The position numbers and the translations under genes are program-made. Below, piece after piece: positions 12,789-21,793 of a stretch of DNA of 40,182 nt. The notes beneath the pieces are model-generated. The model was given only the letters and a program-made list of their open reading frames with translations, made no database searches and was not told the origin of the DNA. The stretch spans positions 1 through 40,182 of the IMG/VR virus record IMGVR_UViG_3300025655_004161; one strand, given 5' to 3'. The stretch's first letter is position 1; every line of letters begins with the position of its first letter. The stretch comes from a virus.

Positions 12789-13115
12789 TTACGATTTTGG
12801 AGATTTTTTTTCGGGCTTGGGCTGTACTGTTACCTCATGGAACCCTTCACCAGCAATCGTGCCACAAATCGTTTTTTGTCCTTCTATATAACCAATATGA
12901 ACAATGGTAAATGAACCCGTTTCAACATTTGCCCATATTTCCACCATAAATCTGCTATTGTTCGTAATTCCTCTATATAAAACTTTTTCTTTATATGTCT
13001 CAATAAGAGATGTGATAGCACGATCATAAGGAATACAGGTAACTCGTTGAGCGGCGGCGGTGTTAGTGAAACCTACTGAAAATAGCAGGGTTAGGATGAA
13101 CAAGATTCTTTTCAT
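12789..13115 (-). CDS. Exported protein of unknown function, 108 aa
   Basis: GAGGATTC precedes ATG 13115. MKRILFILTLLFSVGFTNTA with cleavage after AAA (about residue 22) is a Sec signal peptide. The mature part contains CIPYDRAITSLIETYKEK, VEIWANVETGSFTIV and CGTIAGEGFHEV, with two Cys that could form a disulphide, and a Pro/Lys tail. It overlaps the nuclease gene upstream by 53 bases. The product is periplasmic, function unknown. Confidence 0.7.
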   Translation of the reverse strand: MKRILFILTLLFSVGFTNTAAAQRVTCIPYDRAITSLIETYKEKVLYRGITNNSRFMVEIWANVETGSFTIVHIGYIEGQKTICGTIAGEGFHEVTVQPKPEKKSPKS

Positions 13116-13761
13116 CGTAGAATCCTCTAATAGCATCGACCAGCGGAGAGATATAATCGTCTCTCTTGCCGAGAAAAATTTGTGGTTCCGATTCCTGATC
13201 TACTGCTATTAAAACGACAAATCGGTCCACTGGCGTACCTGTTAGTTCTTCAAACATCACACAATATGCGGTACATTGCATAAAATAATTATCGATCCAA
13301 TCACGTTTCTTTAATTTACGAGAAGTCTTGAAATCAACGATTGACGCTTTACCATTCCATTTACAAACAAGATCTACTCTACCCGCTATACCAAGATACT
13401 CAGAATATAACGGAACCTCTTGTCCATATACTTCGTCAATCATACTATCAAGAGTATTTTGTACACTCAAAAACATCTCTTGATCTAGAGGTGTTTTAAA
13501 AACAGGTTCTAAATTATTTATATAATCTTCGCATATCTTATGTAGTCTAGTACCACGATTGGACGCTTGACCTGAAATTCGATTAGCTTCCTCTTCACCA
13601 ACTTTTCGTCGCCATTCCATGATACTATCATGAGATAATCGACCAAGAACAGTGGTGATAGAAGGTAAGTCACCGGCAGGAGTATGATACATCCTGCCGG
13701 TTTCCTTATTCGTTGTTGCCTTGATATCAGGTAAACTTATTTGGCGATGTTGAAAAATCAT
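13063..13761 (-). CDS. PD-(D/E)XK nuclease (Cas4/RecB-like exonuclease)
   Basis: The 232-aa protein carries the nuclease core: RGTRLHKICEDYI (about 68-80), GIAGRVDLV (about 126-134) with the catalytic Asp, IVDFKTSRK (about 141-149, the D/E-x-K), then QCTAYCVMF. This family includes RecB-type and phage exonucleases that process DNA ends during replication and recombination. There are no Cas4-type Cys clusters. The N-terminal TPAGDLPSITTVLG is typical of the phage members. Confidence 0.85.
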   Translation of the reverse strand: MIFQHRQISLPDIKATTNKETGRMYHTPAGDLPSITTVLGRLSHDSIMEWRRKVGEEEANRISGQASNRGTRLHKICEDYINNLEPVFKTPLDQEMFLSVQNTLDSMIDEVYGQEVPLYSEYLGIAGRVDLVCKWNGKASIVDFKTSRKLKKRDWIDNYFMQCTAYCVMFEELTGTPVDRFVVLIAVDQESEPQIFLGKRDDYISPLVDAIRGFYDEKNLVHPNPAIFSRFH

Positions 13762-14071
13762 CTAATCCACCCACAATCATGTCTTCTGCTTCATATCCAG
13801 CAACATTGTCTGGAGCACCAATATCAGAAAACAAAGGGTCTAAATCGCCGTAACCATATAAAAAATCATTATTCATTAGATGAACTCCGACCTTTTCTCG
13901 CCAACGAGTACCGTGAACTACATTCATATAACAATCTAATTGTTTTTCAATCAGTTCCAATAGATACTCATTTGTATACTTTCGAAGTTCATCTGCTTTA
14001 TATGGAATGTCCCAATCTTCTTCATTACGTACACAGTAATCTAAAACAAGTTCAATCAACTTTTCGCGCAT
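13727..14071 (-). CDS. Hypothetical protein, 114 aa
   Basis: An acidic protein: MREKLIELVLDYCVRNEEDW, a helical centre with EYLLELIEKQLDCYM, and an Asp/Gly-rich C-terminus. TGGAG inside the end of phoH precedes the ATG. It overlaps the nuclease by 35 bases. No domain is recognised. Confidence 0.6.
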   Translation of the reverse strand: MREKLIELVLDYCVRNEEDWDIPYKADELRKYTNEYLLELIEKQLDCYMNVVHGTRWREKVGVHLMNNDFLYGYGDLDPLFSDIGAPDNVAGYEAEDMIVGGLDDFSTSPNKFT

Positions 14072-14073
14072 AT

Positions 14074-14814
14074 CTACAAAACTCCATGTTTTGCTTTTGA
14101 GATTATATAATCTTTCACGATACGGCTTCGCACAATATCGTCTTCCTCAAACTCTACTGTTTGAAACTCTTCTATTGTATCAAGAATTTTCATAAATGTC
14201 AATAATCCTTTTCTTTCTTCATCTCTAATAAGATCACTCTGTCTAAAGTCACCACAGAACATAATACGACTATTTTCACCAAGTCTGGTAATGATAGAAT
14301 CCAACTCATGGAAGTTTAAATTTTGAGCCTCATCAACTATTACAATCGTATCATCTAATGTTAGTCCACGAATATAAGATGTTGTAACAAAGTTGATAAG
14401 ATTCTTTGTTTTCAGAATCTCGTATGCATCGCCTCTTCCAAATAATTCACTACAGATGCTAGAGTATGGTGCTTCGTATACTTTGGATTTTTCTTTTTCG
14501 CTTCCTGGTAGAAATCCCATATCTCTTGTTGGGACTACCGAACGAACAATGGTAACATTATGTTGGTCGCAGTCTTGGCTTAAAACGTCAGACAGTGCTA
14601 AGTAGAGTGATATGAAGGTCTTTCCTGTTCCTGCAAGACCATGCAGTAGAAGATTATATTCTTCGTCATAGTGATCAAAGGCTCGTTTTTGATTTTGTGT
14701 TTTCGGTTGAATAGATCGTATTCTAAGCGAATTACTCTGTTGTTTTCTCAGTTCTCTTTTTTGCCTTTTTGTAAGTTTACCTACGCCGTAATCTTCTAGG
14801 TTAATAAGGGACAT
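14074..14814 (-). CDS. phoH: PhoH-like ATPase
   Basis: The 246-aa protein has Walker A GLAGTGKT (about 59-66), Walker B TIVIVDEAQN (about 155-164) and the family segment SYIRGLTLDDT. RIMFCGDFRQSDL (about 183-195) is the sensor-like motif. PhoH is a P-loop ATPase of the phosphate-starvation regulon and one of the most frequent genes in marine phages; its reaction in phage infection is not settled. AGGAAC precedes the ATG. There is no downstream RNase/PIN domain. Confidence 0.93.
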   Translation of the reverse strand: MSLINLEDYGVGKLTKRQKRELRKQQSNSLRIRSIQPKTQNQKRAFDHYDEEYNLLLHGLAGTGKTFISLYLALSDVLSQDCDQHNVTIVRSVVPTRDMGFLPGSEKEKSKVYEAPYSSICSELFGRGDAYEILKTKNLINFVTTSYIRGLTLDDTIVIVDEAQNLNFHELDSIITRLGENSRIMFCGDFRQSDLIRDEERKGLLTFMKILDTIEEFQTVEFEEDDIVRSRIVKDYIISKAKHGVL

Positions 14815-14835
14815 TTATTAGTTCCTTTGTGCGAG

Positions 14836-15159
14836 TTAAAGTTTTACAGAATCTCCACGTATAGCTCGCTGTTTTCTCCACTTCTCTACGGCTTGTCTTG
14901 TTTTAACCTCCTTTGTTGACTTTGTTGACCCTCTAGAAGCGGCCAGTTCGCTGGTTGGATGAGCATCAGAGATTTTATTCATTACATCATTCCAACCACC
15001 ATCATTACGCAAACCTCCAACTCCAGAAACAATGTTCATAGAGTTTAAGACTTGTTTGATTTGAGGATTTTTTTTAAGGTAACTTTCTTTTTCTGAGATT
15101 GACATAAAGTCATCCCATTCCATGCCGGATTCTTCATTAAAAAATGTATAAGTTGGCAT
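14836..15159 (-). CDS. FmdB-like phage protein lacking the zinc ribbon cysteines
   Basis: The 107-aa product begins MPTYTFFNEESGMEWDDFMS, which follows the FmdB pattern (MPTYEYxCxxCGxxFEEFxS) with the Cys pairs replaced. The central NIVSGVGGLRNDGGWNDVMNKI and a basic tail match versions seen in T4-like marine phages, often annotated as FmdB-family regulators. AAGGAGGACTA precedes the ATG. Without cysteines, zinc binding is unlikely. Confidence 0.7.
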   Translation of the reverse strand: MPTYTFFNEESGMEWDDFMSISEKESYLKKNPQIKQVLNSMNIVSGVGGLRNDGGWNDVMNKISDAHPTSELAASRGSTKSTKEVKTRQAVEKWRKQRAIRGDSVKL

Positions 15160-15181
15160 TAGTCCTCCTTATCTCTATTTA

Positions 15182-16003
15182 TCAAATAGTATCTTTTTTC
15201 TCATCAAAATCTCTAGAAAACACACTTTTGAAATTTTCTTTCCAAAGGTCGGAATATTCGCTATCCTGATATAATCTAAAAACAGGTGAACCTAAAGTAT
15301 GATGAATGTTAGATGGAAGTTCATCTTTTTCTAATCCGTAATAATCTCGATCCATTGGTTCGTCTACTAGATAATTCCATTTTAAAGGAAGTTCTCCAAT
15401 ATCATTATCATCGAATCCTTGAAATCTATGAAGATATGCCGGATCTTTTGTATCAGCTAATTTAAAGGTCATCTGTTTGCTTTTATCATGAAGACAATTC
15501 CACAGTGTAACAGAAGACCAGTTCTTTCTAGGATAATTCTCTTGGAGAGTACCATGCATCTTATAACGAGATGCAGAAGAATAATCATGTTTACAAACAG
15601 AAACTGGTTTGGATAAGTCCGCCACTTTTAATAAATTCCAAACAGATTCAGTAAACATCATATCACAATCTAAAAATAAGGAATATCTTTCCAATAAACC
15701 TTTATATTTATTTTCTATACTTTCAGGATATTGCATATGTAATCTTGTGATAGGAACACAAAGAAATCTAGTCATAGAAAATTCTGTGGATCCTCTTTTA
15801 TCTAATTTTCTTGATGTATACGCATTAGCGTAAAGTTGATCGTAGATCAAAGGAATAATTACAAAATCTTTTCTATGATTACTATATTTTCTAATTGTAT
15901 GCGCTAGTATTTTAGCACAGAAATCTTCTTTAGAATCATATCCTATGAATATGGTTAAAGTAGTGCTTCCTGCTTTTTCTAATGGATCAAATAGAAATGT
16001 CAT
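15182..16003 (-). CDS. Glycosyltransferase, GT8-like fold
   Basis: The 273-aa protein has FIGYDSKEDFCAKIL at the N-terminus (nucleotide-sugar fold), a STEFSMTRFLCVP segment, the LFLDCDMMF motif (about 110-118) as the DxD-type metal site, and NYPRKNWSSVTLWN followed by LHRFQGF. This pattern is common in phage glycosyltransferases with a GT-A fold. Donor and acceptor are unknown. It overlaps the upstream gene by 17 bases and may act with the glycan cassette at 27-34 kb. Confidence 0.8.
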   Translation of the reverse strand: MTFLFDPLEKAGSTTLTIFIGYDSKEDFCAKILAHTIRKYSNHRKDFVIIPLIYDQLYANAYTSRKLDKRGSTEFSMTRFLCVPITRLHMQYPESIENKYKGLLERYSLFLDCDMMFTESVWNLLKVADLSKPVSVCKHDYSSASRYKMHGTLQENYPRKNWSSVTLWNCLHDKSKQMTFKLADTKDPAYLHRFQGFDDNDIGELPLKWNYLVDEPMDRDYYGLEKDELPSNIHHTLGSPVFRLYQDSEYSDLWKENFKSVFSRDFDEKKDTI

Positions 16004-16613
16004 CTGTTAACATCTTCTCAAACATTGAATAAGACAAACCATGCATATTATTGGATTGACATCTGTAAAACTCATATTGTTTATCAAAAACAAATATAAA
16101 GTCTACAAGATGATTATGCGACATAAACCAATCTAGATATCTAATTCTATTTGGATTATCCGCCGCTCTTGTTCTTGTTTCAGCCTTTCCTTTAAACATA
16201 TTGCTGATAGATTGAGTCTCGTCGTTTTTAATTAACGAGTCGAATCCTAATATATATAACACCGAACAACCTGTTCTTATAGCACATTTCATAGCAAACA
16301 TACCAGTATTAGAACGAGGACGAGGACCAGCGTGTCCATGATAAAACATAGACTCTACATGATCCTCAATATCTTCTGGATAAATTATAGGAGACTGGCC
16401 TTCTTTTTCTAACTGATCTCTCCTATACTCTTCAATGGTAACATGATAATCTACTTTATTAGGGTCATCAAATCCTTTGTAAGCAACGCCACACGAGTAG
16501 ATTAAAAGATTTTCTTTATTAACAAGATTATTTAAATTGAAATTTTGTCTTGTAGTACCATTACCTATAATAACAGCCGATTTACGATTTATGAATGGTA
16601 TCTTCTGAAACAT
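15987..16613 (-). CDS. Rossmann-fold protein, sialyltransferase/MptE-like (DUF115 type)
   Basis: AAGGTGAAG before ATG 16613 supports this start (MFQKIPF) over the ATG at 16625. The early motif SAVIIGNGTTRQNFNL resembles the GxGPS nucleotide-binding loop of GT42 sialyltransferases and MptE-like proteins. Later, RSNTGMFAMKCAIRTGCSVLYILGFD fits the same fold. It may transfer or process a surface sugar together with the overlapping glycosyltransferase. The family call is by motif only. Confidence 0.55.
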   Translation of the reverse strand: MFQKIPFINRKSAVIIGNGTTRQNFNLNNLVNKENLLIYSCGVAYKGFDDPNKVDYHVTIEEYRRDQLEKEGQSPIIYPEDIEDHVESMFYHGHAGPRPRSNTGMFAMKCAIRTGCSVLYILGFDSLIKNDETQSISNMFKGKAETRTRAADNPNRIRYLDWFMSHNHLVDFIFVFDKQYEFYRCQSNNMHGLSYSMFEKMLTDDISI

Positions 16614-16761
16614 CTTCACCTTCATTTAAATTAAATTTATTTTTAAAAGATTCTTGACGTTCTTTTCTCATTTTTCGAAATTTTTTTACTCGTCGTGAAT
16701 TATCATAATCATCGTAATCATCATCCCACTTGTTATGGCGAGCCCGAAAAGTCTTAGACAT
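16582..16761 (-). CDS. Small charged phage protein, 59 aa
   Basis: ATG 16761 is chosen. The product MSKTFRARHNKWDDDYDDYD has an acidic Tyr/Asp stretch, then a strongly basic one (RRVKKFRKMRKERQESFKNK). It is probably disordered, perhaps nucleic-acid binding. It overlaps both neighbours by a few bases. Short proteins of this make-up are common in T4-like marine phages. Confidence 0.6.
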   Translation of the reverse strand: MSKTFRARHNKWDDDYDDYDNSRRVKKFRKMRKERQESFKNKFNLNEGEDVSEDTIHKS

Positions 16762-16766
16762 AACTA

Positions 16767-17204
16767 TTACCAATCCTTTGCTTCTTCTTTGAAAGTTTTC
16801 TTAATGAGTGCTTTAGTGATTCCTTTGTATGGGCTCTTTTTATCTTTGATAGCCACCATCATTAGAGCATCATCTGGGTCCATAGATTCTAGAAATTCGA
16901 TAAACATCGTTTCGCGTTTGTGTGGTCGAATGTTCTCAAACTGACCCTTGATAAAGTACTTTATTCGGCGAAAGTCTCTATACAAAAAGTTCTGAACGTC
17001 AGACTCTTTTGGCAGAGGTTTATAAGGTGGTGGACCTTCTGGTAGATCAAATGTTACTTTAGGATCAAACATCAATCTAAACATGAGTACTAAAAGATCT
17101 GGAGGTTGACACTTCTTAGATGCAGCCTGTAAAAACTCAATCTTCTCTTTTTCTGTTTTTAATTCAGAGGCTTTCTTAATGATTTCTGCAATACCGTCTT
17201 TCAT
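16767..17204 (-). CDS. Conserved T4-like phage protein (DUF6433-like)
   Basis: The 145-aa protein has the conserved features DPKVTFDLPEGPPPYKPLP (about 48-66), RETMFIEFLESMDPDDA and AIKDKKSPYKGITKALIKK. I associate these with a widespread T4-like family of unknown role. AGGAG precedes the ATG, two bases after the RNase H stop, so they are coupled. Confidence 0.75.
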   Translation of the reverse strand: MKDGIAEIIKKASELKTEKEKIEFLQAASKKCQPPDLLVLMFRLMFDPKVTFDLPEGPPPYKPLPKESDVQNFLYRDFRRIKYFIKGQFENIRPHKRETMFIEFLESMDPDDALMMVAIKDKKSPYKGITKALIKKTFKEEAKDW

Positions 17205-17205
17205 T

Positions 17206-18048
17206 TCAAAACTCCTGGATGTCAGACATTAAATTTTTAAGTTTGTTTTTAATAAAATAGTTTAATAACTTCGATTTATCTTTTTTCTCGTATGAAGAAT
17301 ACATTTCAATAACTTGTTTTCGTATATTATCTGGAATTCTTGATAGATCGATTAGATGAATATTTCTCATATAATTTCTTTTGATTTCACCATCAAATGG
17401 AACTATACCTCGATTCATCTCATCTATATATGCTTTAACTTTCTTAGTCGTTAATGGGCGTTGTCTAACACCAACGACGAAAACATCGTCACGAGAAAGA
17501 ATATTAGGTACTCCGTCGCCGGCGTCGCCCCTGATAACATGTTCGTAAAGGTATACCATAGGATCTTCAACTCTAATAAACTTCTTCGTAATAGGAGAAT
17601 ATTGTTCAACATTTTTATACCTTTGCAATTGTGAAAAGTCTTTATCACCCGATACGATCATAATCTTTTCGTTTGAATTACCATAACGTTCTACCATTGT
17701 AGCAATGATGTCATCAGCCTCGGCAGATTCGATTTGAATTACGACATATGGAAAATTATCTCGAATCTCTTCTTTGATTGAATTCAATGTATCAAAGATA
17801 AGATTCCAGTTGAGTGGTGATTCTTCTCGACTCTTCTTACGATTTGCCTTATAGTAAGGAAAGATTTGACGACGCCAATAGTTCTTGTCATCGCAACAGA
17901 GTATCATTTCTCCGTATTCAGAGAACCGTGTCTTGAAGCTACGGATTGAGTTTAGTACCATGTGACGAATAAGATCTTCACTAAAATCTTTATTGCCACT
18001 CGCAAGAATACCTGATAGACATACTTGCGAAAAATCAAGTAAAATCAA
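17206..18048 (-). CDS. rnh: RNase H / 5'-3' flap exonuclease, T4 Rnh-like
   Basis: This FEN-1 family nuclease removes RNA primers from lagging-strand fragments. Acidic metal-binding motifs are in order: ILLDFSQ at the start, LCCDDKNYWR (about 50-59), ESAEADDIIATMVERYG (about 108-124), IMIVSGDKDFSQL (about 130-142) and IRGDAGDGVPN (about 172-182). The length of 280 aa fits T4 RNase H (305 aa). The start is TTG at 18048 with AGGAG 6 bases upstream; no ATG fits. In T4 rnh is near 33-59-32; here they are about 13 kb apart. Confidence 0.92.
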   Translation of the reverse strand: MILLDFSQVCLSGILASGNKDFSEDLIRHMVLNSIRSFKTRFSEYGEMILCCDDKNYWRRQIFPYYKANRKKSREESPLNWNLIFDTLNSIKEEIRDNFPYVVIQIESAEADDIIATMVERYGNSNEKIMIVSGDKDFSQLQRYKNVEQYSPITKKFIRVEDPMVYLYEHVIRGDAGDGVPNILSRDDVFVVGVRQRPLTTKKVKAYIDEMNRGIVPFDGEIKRNYMRNIHLIDLSRIPDNIRKQVIEMYSSYEKKDKSKLLNYFIKNKLKNLMSDIQEF

Positions 18049-18057
18049 AATTAACTC

Positions 18058-18435
18058 CTATTCCTCATTCTCGTCATCTTCATCCTCAAAAGAGATATAA
18101 CCATCTCCAATCATCTTTTTTAATCTATCGCGATTGCTAGTAATGATATCATACAAAGGATGTTCAATATCCACACTATTATACAATATGGCTCTCATCA
18201 TCTCTCCAACAAAAATATAATCCTTGAAGAATCCAGAATCTTCTACAGGAAACCCTTGCATCATCATTTTCGTAGCAAGACGGCTAAATTCTGTGTTGAC
18301 TACTTCGTCTACCAACATCATTCGATTGATTGTGATAGCCTTTATTGTCTCTTCTTCAGATTGTGGAAGATTCCTTTCTTTTACAATGGGCGATACACCC
18401 ATTCGTTCCAAAGGAAACTGAATCACATTGCTCAT
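18058..18435 (-). CDS. Conserved phage protein of unknown function, 125 aa
   Basis: The product begins MSNVIQFPLERMGVSPIVKE, continues with helices (NRMMLVDEVVNTEFSRLATKM) and ends in a strongly acidic tail (FEDEDDENEE). It sits between RNase H and a 345-aa conserved gene, overlapping the latter (ATGA). Position next to rnh recalls T4 dsbA, but I see no clear similarity. Confidence 0.65.
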   Translation of the reverse strand: MSNVIQFPLERMGVSPIVKERNLPQSEEETIKAITINRMMLVDEVVNTEFSRLATKMMMQGFPVEDSGFFKDYIFVGEMMRAILYNSVDIEHPLYDIITSNRDRLKKMIGDGYISFEDEDDENEE

Positions 18436-19469
18436 AATACTCTCACTAATAGTGTATCTTTATTGATACGACCTGTAAATGTTGATGGTTTGGTTGTTAG
18501 TTTATCCATGAAAGTCCTGAGTTTAACCTTTCCCGATTTCAGCAACTCACCTAGTTGCTCTTGGGGTTTACGTAACATCTTACACATACTTGTTTCCATA
18601 TCAAAGTTTTGAAGTGTGGTTCCTTTCATCTTAAAACCACCCTCCAAAGAGTTATAACAAGTCAATTTCTTATACTTAACATTATATACCCACAATTGTT
18701 TCATGTCAACAATTGTTTCTGGACTTACCGACACAACTTTCAACTCATTCGATTCTTTGAGATATTGGACGTTTTTTACGAGTTGCGCGGCAGACTTTAC
18801 CTTTGGTTTACGTGGACGACGTATTACCTTTTTATTATTTATATGCTTGTCTAGTTCAGACAATAGACGTTCAAAAAATGCAATACGATTTGTCAAACCT
18901 TTACGTTTTAGATATCCCCAGGCTTCTTTAAGATCCTCGCTTTTACCTTCCTTTACTTCCAAGAGTTCTTCATATTCTCTTTTATAATATTGAATGATTT
19001 TTTCAGTTTGTGCTTTGTTCATATTCTTGATTCGAGCAAACTGATAGAAGTCAAACTTGTCATCTTGTCGGTCTACTACCTCTTCTAATTCGCCAATCCA
19101 TTCTTTCACTGGATCAATCTTATCTTTTTGTGTCGTATTCTTATTAGGAGATTTTACGACTTTCACTTCTTCCTCTGCCAGTTGAGAAATTCTATTTCGA
19201 AGATAGTCCATACGAGAGGAATCGTTTGTGTGAATAATACATGCCCAGTGTGGAAACATAAATTTCCAGTCTGGTTGTTTTAGAATAGATGTGGCAATTT
19301 TCTTAGGAAACTCAGTACGAATCCAAGATTTGACCATTTCTATAATCTGCTTATTCTCAACTTCATATTGAAAATATGAATCAGCTGCCCGTCCAGGAGT
19401 CTTAGGAGCACCACTAAGACCCGTTACTCGGCGAACACGTACACGTTTCTTACGAGGTTTAAGAGACAT
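18432..19469 (-). CDS. Conserved T4-like phage protein of unknown function, 345 aa
   Basis: The N-terminus is very basic (RKKRVRVRRVTG), followed by SGAPKTPGRAADSYFQYEVE. A helical middle (about 100-220) and two basic stretches (RRPRKPKVKSAAQLVKNVQY) follow. The C-terminus contains LWVYNVKYKKLTCYNS and a GRINKDTLLVRVL end. The charge suggests nucleic-acid contact. The family appears conserved among marine myoviruses, but no function is known to me. AAGGAAAAG precedes the ATG. Confidence 0.7.
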   Translation of the reverse strand: MSLKPRKKRVRVRRVTGLSGAPKTPGRAADSYFQYEVENKQIIEMVKSWIRTEFPKKIATSILKQPDWKFMFPHWACIIHTNDSSRMDYLRNRISQLAEEEVKVVKSPNKNTTQKDKIDPVKEWIGELEEVVDRQDDKFDFYQFARIKNMNKAQTEKIIQYYKREYEELLEVKEGKSEDLKEAWGYLKRKGLTNRIAFFERLLSELDKHINNKKVIRRPRKPKVKSAAQLVKNVQYLKESNELKVVSVSPETIVDMKQLWVYNVKYKKLTCYNSLEGGFKMKGTTLQNFDMETSMCKMLRKPQEQLGELLKSGKVKLRTFMDKLTTKPSTFTGRINKDTLLVRVL

Positions 19470-19482
19470 TTAGACTTTTCCT

Positions 19483-19962
19483 TCATTCATTACCAGTCAC
19501 CACAGCGTCACCAGTCACCATAGCGTTACCAGACACCACAGCGTCACCAGACACCACAGCGTAACCAGACACCCAAGCGTCACCAGACACCTTAGCGTCA
19601 CCAGACACCCAAGCGTCACCAGACACCCTAACGTTACCAGTCACCACAGCGCGACCAGACACCTTAGCGTCACCAGACACCCAAGCGTCACCAGTCACCA
19701 TAGCGTTATCAGACACCCTAACGTAACCAGACACCACAGCATTATCAGACACCCTAGCGTTACCAGTCACCACAGCGTAACGAGTCACCATAGCGTAACC
19801 AGTCACCCTAGCGTAATCAGACACCCTAGCGTAATCAGACACCCTAGCGTTAGGCCCAACATAGGCGGACTCAGAAACAGTGGCGGTATCAGCGACCCAC
19901 CCACCACCATTAGGATGCTGGTGGGCGGAGACCGGACCGTTGCCAAAATCAAAAGTAGTCAT
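19483..19962 (-). CDS. Left-handed beta-helix (hexapeptide-repeat) protein, copy A
   Basis: AAGGAGTGAATGAC before ATG 19962 sets the start. The shared head MTTFDFGNGP...GGGWVADTATVSESAYVG is followed by about 20 hexapeptides of type V-[ST]-[GD]-x-A-x, such as VSGNAR and VTGYAM, the rule for a left-handed parallel beta-helix. There is no transferase active-site loop, signal peptide or extra domain. It is the last of five tandem paralogues. Such helices can form trimeric enzymes, scaffolds or fibres; function is unknown. Confidence 0.8.
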   Translation of the reverse strand: MTTFDFGNGPVSAHQHPNGGGWVADTATVSESAYVGPNARVSDYARVSDYARVTGYAMVTRYAVVTGNARVSDNAVVSGYVRVSDNAMVTGDAWVSGDAKVSGRAVVTGNVRVSGDAWVSGDAKVSGDAWVSGYAVVSGDAVVSGNAMVTGDAVVTGNE

Positions 19963-19975
19963 GTCATTCACTCCT

Positions 19976-20545
19976 TCATTCATTACCAGTCACCACAGCG
20001 CGACCAGACACCACAGCATTATCAGACACCACAGCGTCACCAGACACCACAGCGTCACCAGTCACCACAGCGTAACCAGACACCCAAGCGTCACCAGACA
20101 CCACAGCGCGACCAGACACCACAGCGCGACCAGACACCACAGCGCCACCAGACACCCAAGCGTCACCAGACACCCTAGCGTAACCAGACATCTTAGCGTA
20201 ACCAGACACCCTAGCGTAACCAGACACCCTAGCGTTATCATACACCCAAGCGTTACCATACACCACAGCGTTACCATACACCCAAGCGTTACCATACACC
20301 ACAGCGTAACCAGACACCCTAGCGTCACAAGTCACCTCAGCGTTATCATACATCCTAGCGTTACCAGTCACCCGAGCGTTATCAAACACCTTAGCGTTAC
20401 CAGACACCACAGCGTCATCAGACACCCAAGCGTTAGGCCCAACATAGGCGGTCTCAGAAACAGTGGCGGTATCCGCAACCCATCCACCACCATTAGAATG
20501 CTGGTGAGCAGGAACTGGACCAGTACCAAAATCAAAAGTAGTCAT
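19976..20545 (-). CDS. Left-handed beta-helix (hexapeptide-repeat) protein, copy B
   Basis: The start is ATG 20545 after GAAGGAGTGAATGAC. The product has the same head (MTTFDFGTGPVPAHQHSN) as copy A and about 25 hexapeptides, including runs such as VSGRAVVSGRAV and VYGNAWVYGNAV from recently duplicated 18-bp units. The end VSGRAVVTGNE nearly matches that of copy A, pointing to gene conversion between neighbours. Confidence 0.8.
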   Translation of the reverse strand: MTTFDFGTGPVPAHQHSNGGGWVADTATVSETAYVGPNAWVSDDAVVSGNAKVFDNARVTGNARMYDNAEVTCDARVSGYAVVYGNAWVYGNAVVYGNAWVYDNARVSGYARVSGYAKMSGYARVSGDAWVSGGAVVSGRAVVSGRAVVSGDAWVSGYAVVTGDAVVSGDAVVSDNAVVSGRAVVTGNE

Positions 20546-20586
20546 GTCATTCACTCCTTCATCCATTACCTAGCGTTACCAGACAC

Positions 20587-21243
20587 CTACGTGTTCGCCG
20601 AGTAACGGGTCCCAGACACCACAGCGCGACCAGACACCACAACGCGACCAGACACCACAGCATTATCAGACACCTCAGCGTAACCAGTCACCACAGCGTC
20701 ACCAGACACCACAGCGTTACCAGCCACCACAGCATTATCAGACACCCTAGCGTCACCAGTCACCACAGCGCGACCAGTCACCACAGTGTAACCAGACACC
20801 ATAGCGTTACCAGACACCACAGCGTCACCAGACACCCAAGCGTCACCAGACACCTTAGCGTAACCAGTCACCACAACGCGACCAGTCACCATAGCGTCAC
20901 CAAACACCTCAGCGTCACCAGACACCACAGCGTAACCAGTCACCATAGCGTTATCAGATACCCTAGCGTAACCAGACACCCTAACGTTACCATACACCAC
21001 AGCGCGACCAGACACCCTAGCGTCACAAGTCACCTCAGCGTTATCAGACACCCTAGCGTTACCAGACACCCTAGCGTTACCAGACACCACAGCGTTACCA
21101 GACACCACAGCGGCATCAGACACCCAAGCGTTAGGCCCAACATAGGCGCTCTCAGAAACAGTGGCGGTATCAGCGACCCACCCACCACCATTAGAATGCT
21201 GGTAGGCGGAGACCGGACCGTTGCCAAAATCAAAAGTAGTCAT
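20587..21243 (-). CDS. Left-handed beta-helix (hexapeptide-repeat) protein, copy C
   Basis: ATG 21243 is preceded by GGAGTGAATGAA. It is the longest copy (218 aa), with the common head and about 30 hexapeptides. The last residues (SGTRYSANT) depart from the repeat, and the 40 bases after the stop still contain repeat-like sequence, suggesting an unequal-crossover junction. Confidence 0.8.
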   Translation of the reverse strand: MTTFDFGNGPVSAYQHSNGGGWVADTATVSESAYVGPNAWVSDAAVVSGNAVVSGNARVSGNARVSDNAEVTCDARVSGRAVVYGNVRVSGYARVSDNAMVTGYAVVSGDAEVFGDAMVTGRVVVTGYAKVSGDAWVSGDAVVSGNAMVSGYTVVTGRAVVTGDARVSDNAVVAGNAVVSGDAVVTGYAEVSDNAVVSGRVVVSGRAVVSGTRYSANT

Positions 21244-21248
21244 TTCAT

Positions 21249-21773
21249 TCACTCCACAATAGCGTAATCATACAACATCGCGCGACCAGACACCCGAGCG
21301 TTACCAGACACCATAGCGTGACCAGACACCACAGCGCGACCAGACACCTCAGCGTTACCATACACCTCAGCGTAACCAGTCACCACAGCGTAACCAGACA
21401 CCACAGCGTTATTATACACCCTAGCGTTACCATACACCCTAGCGTCACAAGTCACCTCAGCGTTATCATACACCCTAGCGTTACCAGTCACCCGAGCGTT
21501 ATCAAACACCTTAGCGTTACCAGACACCTCAGCGTAATCAGACACCCTAGCGTTACCATACACCACAGCGCGACCAGACACCACAGCGCGACCAGACACC
21601 TCAGCGTTACCATACACCACAACGTTACCAGTCACCACAGCGTTATCAAACACCATAGCTTCGGGCCCAACATAGGCGCTCTCAGAAACAGTGGCGGTAT
21701 CAGCGACCCATCCACCACCATTAGAATGCTGGTGGGCGGGGACCAGGCCGTTGCCAAAATCAAAAGTAGTCAT
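21249..21773 (-). CDS. Left-handed beta-helix (hexapeptide-repeat) protein, copy D
   Basis: The start is ATG 21773 after GAAGGAGTGAATGAC. The product has the common head (MTTFDFGNGLVPAHQHSN) and about 23 hexapeptides; the block around VFDNARVTGNARVYDNAEV is shared with copy B. It ends MLYDYAIVE, and the stop overlaps the leader of copy C. Confidence 0.8.
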   Translation of the reverse strand: MTTFDFGNGLVPAHQHSNGGGWVADTATVSESAYVGPEAMVFDNAVVTGNVVVYGNAEVSGRAVVSGRAVVYGNARVSDYAEVSGNAKVFDNARVTGNARVYDNAEVTCDARVYGNARVYNNAVVSGYAVVTGYAEVYGNAEVSGRAVVSGHAMVSGNARVSGRAMLYDYAIVE

Positions 21774-21793
21774 GTCATTCACTCCTTCATCCA

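Noticed and set aside
19880-20605. Long plus-strand open frame opposite the beta-helix genes (Ser-Val-Thr-Arg-His repeats)
   Set aside because: An 18-bp repeat without stop codons in one frame leaves antisense frames open automatically. There is no ribosome-binding site, and the head region shows conservation only in the minus-strand frame.
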